This document shows positions 55,946-64,000 of a DNA stretch of 64,000 nt, in pieces. Below the pieces are notes generated by a model, which had not been told where the DNA came from, did no database searches, and saw nothing but the letters and a program-made list of their open reading frames with translations. The stretch spans positions 372,001 to 436,000 of the forward strand of contig JAJTUP010000028.1 in assembly GCA_021399435.1 (NCBI GenBank), written 5' to 3'. The stretch's first letter is position 1. Each line of letters starts with the position of its first letter. The position numbers and the translations under genes were made by a program. Source of the stretch: Diaporthe sp. PMI_573 (taxonomy: Eukaryota; Ascomycota; Sordariomycetes; Diaporthales; Diaporthaceae).

Positions 55946-57330
55946 ATGTTTGATGCCAGTATCCTTGACTTTTATTTAAATGGAAATGGGCGCACACTTT
56001 CGGTAAACAGTCTTCTCTGTCTGATCAGTCTGTGGGCATTCTTTAAACTTTCAATTTTCATTTATAATATCTCTCCTTTCCATCCTCTGAGCCAGTTCCC
56101 AGGACCGAAACTCGCCCAAATGACCTTTTGCTATGAAGCTTGGTATGATCTCGTGAAGAACGGGAGGTACACTTTACAAATGAAAAAATGCACAAACAAT
56201 ACGGTGAGTAATTGAGTACTTCTTTTTGTTTCGATATAATAGAAGTTGACCATCTCCGCTAAATAGGGCCTTTTGTTCGTATCAACCCCTTAGAGCTACA
56301 TTGCAACGATCCGCAATTCATCGATGAAATCTATGCGACGGGCGGTCGTAAGAGAAATAAGAGTGAATACATATGCCAATCGCTGGTCACACCGATGGAT
56401 CGCACAGGGTTTGGAACTGTGGATCACGACCTCTACCGAGCCCGGCGTTCCCCAATGGCCAGGCATTTCTCCCGGCAGCATGTATTGCAATTCGAAGCCG
56501 AGGTCCTAACAAAGCTGCAATATCTGTGTGATAAGTTGTTAAACTGTAAAGGGCAGAAGGCATTTGATATTACCACGGCTTATTCTTGTTTCACCACCGA
56601 TATTATCTCTGCTTTTTCATTTGGCGAGCCTCTTAGCTTGCTGACTCAGGAAGGCTGGGACCCAAATTGGCGGCAACCTACGTATTCTTTCCTTAGAACG
56701 ACACTTATGTTCCGCTCCATGCCATTTCTTAAGAAGATCGTCGGCGCTGGCAAATTTTTCGCACGTCGCGGGTATATGGGCCGTGACATCAAGACGCTGA
56801 TAGAGACACTTTATGTTCGCGTTCCCGAAATGGTTTCTCAAGCCCTGGCGGGCACGCCTGGTGGCTGCGCGACACCGTTTAAAGACATTGCGGAAAGCTC
56901 AGCGCTCTCAGACACTGACAAGGAACTCGACCGCCTATCTGCAGAGGGCATGGCCCTCTTGATGGCTGGTACAGAAACAACAGCTTGGTCACTCTCCGTT
57001 ATCACATTCTACCTACTCTCTCAGCCCGGTATTCTGAGTCGGCTGGCCATGGAGCTGAAGGGAGCTTTTTCTGAAGAACGAAAATTTTCTTGGGTTGAGT
57101 TAGAGAAAATTCCATACTTAAAGGGTATCTTTTGAAGGCGATGGGGGTGCTTCTTCTGCGCTTGGCGATGTCTCTGAAAGTTCCGTACCGTATGAGGAAC
57201 AACTACTGGCAACTTGTATGGTACCTGTCGGAAGGTGATGTTCAGGAGCTCCGGAGCAGGTCTGGCACCGGATGTACTTATGGGCTTATCTTTCGTTGGT
57301 TTTATGGGACCCTACTGAAAGTCTAGAACA
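55946..57330 (+). pseudogene. cytochrome P450 pseudogene
   Basis: The ATG at 55946 opens a P450 with an N-terminal membrane anchor (LCLISLWAFFKLSIFIY) and FPGPKLAQMTFCYEAWYDL. An A6 run near 56185 costs one base, so the frame into MHKQYG is lost. An intron, 56204-56266 (GTGAGT...AATAG), leads to PFVRINPLELHCNDPQFIDE and DHDLYRARRSPMARHFSRQH. The I helix has AGTETTAWSLSVIT. After LEKIPYLKGIF the frame stops at 57135. Only drifted frames follow, with no clear ExxR and no heme-ligand Cys region by 57330. A P450 without the heme-binding loop cannot work. Confidence 0.85.
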
Positions 57331-57926
57331 TGAACTGCCACCTGGTACTTTGAGTCGGAATTCTCGCTGAGAGGGGAGCGCTGGGTTGTAGTACCGAAGC
57401 AGGGGGGCCTTAATCGCTTATTGTGCAGGATGCGCAATTTATTTTATTTGTCATTCTTTTGGAAGTAATCGGATATTCGTATAAATTACAACTAATTTTA
57501 GATGCTAAAAAACTTTTTCTGACTAAATGTTTCGCCTCATGAGCCCGAATCTCAAGTTCACTGTGGATGCTCCCTATAAAAACGGACGTCGTTCATACAA
57601 ACAGCGACCTGATTCAAGGACAGCTTCGTGCCGAGATTGTCCATTATGGCTTTCGCGGTGACAAATGCCTAGGGGTACTGTTTTCTGGTTTTGGCACGGA
57701 ATATATGCCTGAAAAGGAAGAAATACATATCGGATAGACCCGTAGGTTTCTATAAGAGATTAGGGTCCTCTCGGAGGTTAGTATTCAGATTCCAAACGGT
57801 AAGGCAGATCGGGGTACCTTTATGAAGATTTATGGACGAGTCGACGAGGACTGCAGTGGAAGGATTTTAACTCAGCGGATGTAAACTCGTCCAAGAAGAG
57901 CACCTTTCACCCAAACTTAGAGAACC
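57331..57926. other. no supported gene
   Basis: AT-rich stretch of about 600 bp between the P450 remnant and the NB-ARC shard. Only short frames are present. I see no repeat or motif that I can name. Confidence 0.5.
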
Positions 57927-57929
57927 ATG

Positions 57930-58280
57930 GCAAGGGCCGACGACAATGTTCCGGCCAAAGCGCAGCAAGTTCTGGATCAATCGAGAGATATTGTCCCTTT
58001 TAAGCACCCAATGGATTCAGCACCGCGGGTATGGCCATACCCTTTCTTCGTCAGAGTGGATGTAGTCATGGTCGGCGTCGAAAAGTACATTGTCATCATC
58101 CGCGTTGTCCAAGACGAGAAGCCACGGCCCGTTTTCACTCATTCCGGAGCTAGTGTAGAACCGGTCAAGATGGAAAGAACGAATAGGACGACGCTGCGCA
58201 TATGGCCAATCAGACATGCTTGGAACCAGATAGTACGGAACAAACAAATAACACAGCAATGCAGACGCGCTTGTCAATTG
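57930..58280 (-). pseudogene. NB-ARC shard (Walker B region)
   Basis: The minus-strand frame carries SENGPWLLVLDNADDDNVLF, the Walker B segment of NB-ARC domains in fungal STAND proteins with TPR repeats. No P-loop lies upstream and no winged helix follows. The shard at 23141-23485 is the part that precedes the P-loop in the same class, but the two lie 34 kb apart and need not share an origin. Confidence 0.65.
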
Positions 58281-58407
58281 CTTTCACTTCTTTGTATGTA
58301 AGACTAGTAAGGTGCTCGTTTTCAAGCACGCGACTTACTTACCTCCTTGTCTCGATGTTCACCTTTCGCGCCTCTAAACGTTTCACTATTATAAGCCGTA
58401 TAGCATC

Positions 58408-59580
58408 ATGGCGACAACCACCGAACCCGACATGACCGATGAGTACTTATACCAAGTTTTCCAAGACCTCTGCTCCATTGCGAGGGGCGGAGGCCGGATC
58501 GGGTGGCAAGAGCTTGACGAAAGGACCTGGATTGCCCTTTGGGAACGGCTACCCAGCCGACACGCACAGTGCATGAGCTGCGACTGGGTGGCCTGGATGC
58601 CCTTACTCGGACAACTGGATAAGGATGTAAACGAGATCGGGGATCTTCGGGATCTATGGGATCCTTCCCTGGACCCTGCATCATGTTGCGGAAACGCCGA
58701 TTGGGCTGATGTCGATAACAAGTTCTGGGGAGACCGACGTCCATACAAAGCCCAAGCCGACGACGCCATGCAAACAGACAACCTGGCGGATGGCTGCGGC
58801 GAGAGCGACGATAAGGATGCCGGGGACGAGAAAAGTGATGATGATGGCGAGGACGATGACGAGGACGAGGAAGACGACGACGATGACGACGATGACAAGG
58901 TAATGTCCCAATCAAGTGAAGACTCGTTGTCATTAAACCGGAGCAGAGACTATGACATCCAAAGTCGCCCCTATTCTGCGGGCGTTGGCCTGGAATTCTT
59001 CCATACCATCAAGGGGAAGGGCTGTGTCTCTTGTAACGACCTGCCGCCCACCATCCCTGGCCTCATGAAGCTACCCCAGCCCTCGGCAGACGAGAATGAC
59101 ACGGACCGCGCACGCGAACAGCGTTCTCTGGCCGTGTTGAACGAGGCACGCTGGCCCCCTGCACACGCTCCGGGGACTTTCCGGGCCACGTGCCAGAAAC
59201 GTCCCGTTGGTTATGGCGTAGGTTCGAAGCGCATTACCGACTGGGGGCATAGGCCCTGGGCACGTCTCTTCATACATGAGAACCCTATATGCGCCTGGCT
59301 GCGGGCCGACATTGTGAATCCCAAAGGCTGGATGGTCTATGAGGCACAGGTGAGGGAACTGATGCATTTCCGGCTGTGGCAGTATCGCGTCCGCGGTTTG
59401 CCAGTCCCCGAGGAACTTCGCGACCTGGACGATGCCGTGCTGCCACCCGAATACTACCACAAATTTCCTAAGGGATATCTCCGGTATGGCTGTCAGCATT
59501 TTATGTGGATAAGTACTGGATGCGTGCACACCAAGCCATTCCCCTCCTTTAACGAGGAGGACCCCAAGGTCCAGGGTCTA
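58408..59580 (+). CDS. hypothetical host protein with an acidic tract, 3' end replaced by Gypsy DNA
   Basis: The ATG at 58408 opens a frame of about 390 host codons. It has DEYLYQVFQDLCSIARGGGR at its start, a strongly acidic tract (Asp/Glu codon run at about 58790-58900), a GKGCVSCNDLPPTIPGL segment and a Trp-rich C-terminal half with HRPWARLFIHENPICAWLRA. From about 59580 the frame runs through the antisense of the Gypsy pol to 59694, so the last 38 residues are not native. No intron is seen. No family recognised. Confidence 0.55.
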
Positions 59581-62265
59581 CTGCGTGCTGGCGGCGGCAC
59601 GCCGGGCGAGTTCCTGCACCTCCTTGGTCTGTCTGACCAGCTTAAGGGCCCTCTCGGCTGGTCCTGCTGTTGCCTCTGCTGTGCTTGGGTCTAAAGACAA
59701 CGGGTTCCGTATGTCCTTGCCTAGCATGACCTTTAGTGGTGACATATCGATTGCGGAGTGCCACGACGAGTTGTGCGCGAAATCAAGGGCTGGCAGGTGC
59801 ACACTCCAATCGTCTTGGTACTTGTCGATGTAAAACCGTAGCCGCTGGTCCAGCTCCTGGTTCGTGAACTCAATCGCACCTTGAGTCTGGGGGTGGTAGG
59901 TGCTCCCGCGCCGATGCTTTGTTCCCGTCAGCTCGTTCAGCTTTGCGAGAAAGGCTGAGACAAAAGGTCCGGCATTATCACTGATCCAGGTCGTCGGCAA
60001 CCCTAGGAAACGGTACAGATAGCGATAGTATCTCGTGGCCAGTGTCTCTGCTGTATCGGTCTTCTTCCCCGGGAGTGTGGCCAGGAGTCTGCTTAGCTTG
60101 CACACATAACCCCATACGTAGTCGTACCCAAATCGGTCCTTGGGCATTGTCTTGCCGTCCACGACAACATATTCCCAGACTTCTCCCGGTACTGGCAGTG
60201 GGTGAAGTAGCCCTGGTGTCTTGTCTCGAGGGATCTTGTTCCGCCGGCACTCGTGGCAGTTGCGGATATACTTGCGTACCGATTGCTTTAGCTGTGGCCA
60301 GTAGTATTCTCGCTCCAGCATCTTAATAACCTTGTTCTGGCCCGGGTGCGCGAAGATCTTCGGGACATGTGCTTCTCGGATCAGGGCTGTCTGCAGATAG
60401 ATGCCGCTATCTGTTGTCTTCTCTGGCACCCAAAGACGTCCGTCCCTCGAACCAAGTCCTTGGACTTGGTTTTCCCGCTTGATAAGGTCGACTAGGTCTG
60501 CGCCCTGAGGGATATCGGCGTGGTCGGCAAGGTCAGCCGCGGCAATCACTTCGCGGTCCGGAACTGCTTCCACTTGCTCGGCAGGCTGGGCTGTAGGCGA
60601 GAGTCTTGCCTTAGGGATCAGAGCCATGGTCCTCTCTTCTCGTTCACGCGCCTTGACGGTAGGGAGGTCGACTGTCTTACGGGATAGAGCGTCGGCTGCG
60701 ACATTCTCCTTCCCGGGGCGGTACTCGAATGTGATGTCAAAGTTAGACAGGAAGTCTGCCCACCGAACCTGACGGGTCGATAAGAGGCGCTTGGTCGAGA
60801 AGTACAGCAGAGCTTGGTGATCGGTCACCACAAAGAACTTTTGACCTTGGAGTTCTGGACAGAAATGCTCGAGGGTTTGAACAACTGCTAATAGCTCCCG
60901 ATCCTGGATAGGGTATGCTCTCTCCGCAGGAGTCATCGTCTTTGAGGCATATCCCACTGGCTTCCAGGTACCGTCATCCTGCTGTTGCCAGATAACACCC
61001 CCGGTGGCGTTCCGGGAGGCGTCGGTCTCAACACGTGTTGGCCTTCCCGGTCTGAAGAAGGCGAGCACCGGTGCTTTGCAAGCTAGCTGCTTCATCTCCT
61101 CAAAGGCTGTTCTCTGCTCAGGTCCCATCTCGAACGGGGCATCCTTCTTCAGCAGTCGGTTCAGTGGTTCTGCAATCCCACTGGCATGGTGGGTAAACAT
61201 TCGAATATAGTTGCACAGACCTATAAAGGAACGGATAGCGGTCCGGCTGGTAAGGTCTTCAAACCTCCACTCGCTGATCGCTTCAATCTTAGCTGGGTCG
61301 ATACTGATTCCAACACCAGCTTCCATCGTAATACCCAGGTAGTCCACCTTGGACACATTAAACCGCGACTTCTTGATGTCGCCTTGGAGATCAGCTTTAT
61401 GCAGCCTGTAGATGACTTCCTCGCAGTAATCCCAGGGTTCTTGTTCATCTTCGCCCGAGTAGATCAGCACATCATCAGCATAGGCGCTGGCGCAGAAGTC
61501 TAGGAGTTCGTGGAGCTGGGAGTTGATAAATTGCTGCCACCAGGCTGGGCCAACCTTGAGGCCAAAGGGCAGGACTTTCCATTGGAAGGTACCTTGACGG
61601 GTGCGGAATGCTGTCAGGTATTCAGAGCCAACGGCTATACGGAGTCGGTGGAAGGCCTGGATAATATCAATCTTTGAAAAGCGGCGGGCGTTTCGGCAGT
61701 TAAAGACCGTTCCATTCAGGTCAGGCGCTGGGACAAGGCGGTTCTTAAGGAACTGGTTGCGCCAGCGGTAGTCGATGCAGAATCGTCGGTCTGAGGAATG
61801 CGGCTTTGGGACAAAGAGTACTGGGGCTGCATCTGTTCTCATACAGCGCTCAATGGATCCCAGCTTCAGCAGCTTATCTGTCGTCTCCTTCTCTAATGGC
61901 AGGAACTGGACTGGTGTACGGTATGAGGGCGGACCGGTTGCTGGCAGCGGCCCCTCAAGCTCAAGGACTACATCGTGTTCAGGGCGGTGTGGCGGTAACG
62001 TGTCGGCTTCTTTCTTTGAGAAGAACCCTTCCAGGTGGGCTAGGGCTTTGGGGACATGGTCTCTCACAAATTGAACATGTTCCGGGTCTTCGTCAGCCGG
62101 GAACGGGATCTTCTTGCCGTCAAATGTCTTCGAGCTGCCCAGGGCGGCGAGAGTCACAGTGTTGGTATCCGGCTGACTGCTGTCAAACTTGATCACCTCT
62201 TTAGGTAGAGGTAAGTGCTGCCAACGCTTCCTGCGAGGGTCTGCTTCTAATCTTGTAGCAAGTGC
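59578..62265 (-). mobile_element. Ty3/Gypsy pol (reverse transcriptase, RNase H, integrase), truncated at both ends
   Basis: A single long minus-strand frame. The reverse transcriptase has DAAPVLFVPKPHSSDRRFC, FSKIDIIQAFHRLRI, LPFGLKVGPAWWQQFIN and AYADDVLIYSGE with the catalytic DD. RNase H follows (VETDASRNATGGVIWQQQ). The integrase has the H2C2 finger (HPGQNKVIKMLEREYYWPQL, then CHECRRNK), DNAGPFVSAFLAKLN and YHPQTQGAIEFTNQELDQRL. The core acidic pattern is D, D, E; the first D lies in VVDGKTM. Protease and gag are absent because the 5' side ends at the LINE near 62265. The C-terminal chromodomain is absent because a TAG closes the frame at 59578. No LTRs are in the window. The retained domains have no breaks. 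Confidence 0.9.
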
Positions 62266-64000
62266 GGAGATGTGGAGGAGGTGGTCACAGCAATCCAAAG
62301 AGCAATAGAGAAGGCGGTCCCTCAGACGCGCATCTCGAGCAGAGCTAGAGAAGGGTGGAACGATGAGTGTAGAGAAGTATTGGTAGAGACGAAGAGGCTA
62401 AAGAGGATACACAACCAGCTCAACAGTAAGGAACCACAAAGCCAGAACGATCAAGAAGGCGCTGCGGAATACGCATAGGGAACAAGTCGAGAAGGCGGCT
62501 GAGTCAACAGAAGGACTATGGGAGATAGCCAAATGGGCAAGAACAAGAGAAACACGGTCAGAAAGGACTACGCCAGCGATACAACACCCTGAGACGCAGT
62601 GTGAGCTCACAGAACCGAGCGATAAAGCAGAGCTATTCAAGGACACCTTCTTTCCCACACCCCCGGAAGCAGACCTGGAAGACGTACAGGACGCGGAGTA
62701 CAGCAACCAAATCGAACTGCCGCCAATAGCGGAAAAGGAGATAGAAGATGCCATCCGCGCAGCATCCCCATTCAAGGCCCCCGGACCCGACGGAATCACG
62801 AGCAAGGCCCTGCAAGCCGGACGACCTCAGCTCACAGCTCACCTGCTAAGAATCTTCAATCAAAGCCTTAAACTAGGCCACTGCCCAGCCCACTTTCGAG
62901 GATCACTCACGGCGGTACTGCGCAAACCAGGGAAAGACAACTATACGAAACCGAAGGCATACCGACCAATCGCGTTACCCAATACTATGGGCAAAATAAT
63001 GGACGCGGTCATTGCCCAGCGGCTAAATTACCTAGTAGAGACATACCAGCTGCTTCCACCAACTCACATAGGAGGAAGAAAGATGCGCTCGACGGGGCAT
63101 GCGCTCCACGCCGTTACGGGGAAGATATACGAGGCGTGGAACAAAAAGAAGACCCATGTGGCTAGCCTCCTCCTGCTCGACGTATCGGGCGCATTCGACA
63201 ATGTGTCCCACGCGCGCTTACTACACAACCTGCGGAAAAGAAAGATCGACGAGAAGACCGTCAGATGGGTCGCAAGCTTCCTCAGCAACAGACACACGCG
63301 CATCACAATAGATGGATTCCACTCCACAGAATACGCAATAAGCACAGGCATCCCTCAAGGCTCTCCACTGTCGCCTATCCTCTACCTATTCTACAATGCT
63401 GACCTCATAGACATGTGCAATTAGGAGACGGACGTTCTACCCCCAGGATACATAGACGACATAGCAATCCTAGCATGGGCGGAAACGACAGAGAAGACGT
63501 GCGACATCCTCAGCAGAACTCTACAAAAAGCACAGCAATGGGCCAACACGCATGCGTCCGTCTTCGCCCCAGACAAGTTCCAGCTTACACACTTTACAAG
63601 GACGAGCAAAAAGATTGACACAAACCACCCGATCCAAACGATCTGGGGCGAAATCAAACCAAAGCCAACCTGCAAATACCTAGGGCTAACGATGGACACT
63701 AAGCTAACATGGAGAGCACATATAGAAGAGGTCAGACAGAAGGTAACAAAAACAGTACATGCGCTGAGTAACCTTGGGAACTCAAATTGGGGTGCCAGCC
63801 TTATAGACCTGAGAAAAATTTACGAGGGAACGGCACTGCCCCAGATGATGTATGCGTGCTCGATATGGACAAACGAGAACGGAAAGAAGCACACCTACAC
63901 TAAGAAGGCACTTAACATCCTGCAGAGCATCCAGGCAAGAGCAGCAAGAATCATATGTGGAGCGTTCAAAGCCACATCAAGGGCCGCACTCGATATTGAA
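62265..64000 (+). mobile_element. LINE (Tad-like) ORF2 part, 5' truncated, running off the window
   Basis: The plus strand gives EEVVTAIQRAIEKAVPQTRI (end of the endonuclease-to-RT linker), a frameshift near 62460-62480, then AIRAASPFKAPGPDGITSKA, LTAVLRKPGKDNYTKPKAYR and LLLDVSGAFDNVSHARLLHN. GIPQGSPLSPILYLFYNADL and GYIDDIAILAWAETTEKTCD follow in the same frame, but a TAG at 63421-63423 lies between them. The thumb region, YLGLTMDTKLTWRAHIEEV, continues to the edge of the window. Its 5' end abuts the 5' side of the Gypsy element. It belongs to another subfamily than the LINE copies at 403 and 33060. Confidence 0.88.

Noticed and set aside
58389..58933. Long minus-strand Ser-rich and His/Arg-rich frames
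   Set aside because: They are antisense to the GAC/GAT-rich acidic tract of the plus-strand gene, which keeps all frames open.

Overview
The window is genomic DNA of a filamentous ascomycete (Pezizomycotina, most likely a Sordariomycete). The reasons are short GT..AG introns of about 50-125 bp with CTRAC-like branch points, Zn2Cys6 regulators, a NACHT STAND protein of the fungal type, FunK1 kinase pieces, a LaeA-like methyltransferase remnant, fungal hAT, Copia, Gypsy and Tad-type LINE elements, and no bacterial operon structure. No rRNA, tRNA or CRISPR array was recognised.

Layout. 1-6.9 kb: LINE pieces in two orientations, a hAT core, a tandem-chromodomain ORF and a decayed hAT on the minus strand. 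7.2-10.6 kb: an intact two-exon NACHT gene. 11.6-14.6 kb: a nearly intact hAT with terminal repeats, an 8-bp target duplication and a three-exon transposase. 15.3-16.8 kb: gag/retropepsin-like and NACHT shards. 16.8-17.0 kb: a tandem repeat of about 31 bp. 17.0-20.4 kb: a Copia element without gag and without its YVDD box. 20.4-26 kb: a broken F-box-like family gene, an NB-ARC shard, and a zinc-cluster/FunK1 chimera. 28.7-29.0 kb: an FAD-oxidoreductase tail. 29.5-31.6 kb: a Copia pol abutting a C2H2 zinc finger in the same frame. 33.1-35.5 kb: a LINE and a DUF3435/FluG-like remnant. 37.6-47 kb is the ordinary genic island: a metzincin-like gene, a six-exon Zn2Cys6 regulator and a three-exon MetE-like gene. 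48-50 kb: a methyltransferase cut by a Gypsy shard, and an unknown broken gene. 50.6-54 kb: a C2H2-type gene, an unlisted MULE remnant and a hAT relic. 55.9-57.3 kb: a P450 pseudogene. 58.4-64 kb: a host gene cut by a Gypsy element, which is itself abutted by a LINE running off the window.

The genes do not form one pathway. The region behaves as a transposon-rich accessory compartment around a small conserved island. Its repeated themes are truncated NLR-type (STAND) genes, kinase and regulator fragments joined to transposons, and in-frame stops that C-to-T change could explain, as expected of repeat-induced point mutation (RIP) but not proved here. Intact-looking genes are the NACHT protein, the 11.6 kb hAT transposase, the metzincin, the Zn2Cys6 factor, the MetE-like enzyme and the small C2H2 protein. 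No clearly new multi-gene system is demonstrated. The best candidates for novelty are the metzincin with its disordered N-terminus, the C2H2-Copia in-frame junction and the zinc-cluster/FunK1 chimera.
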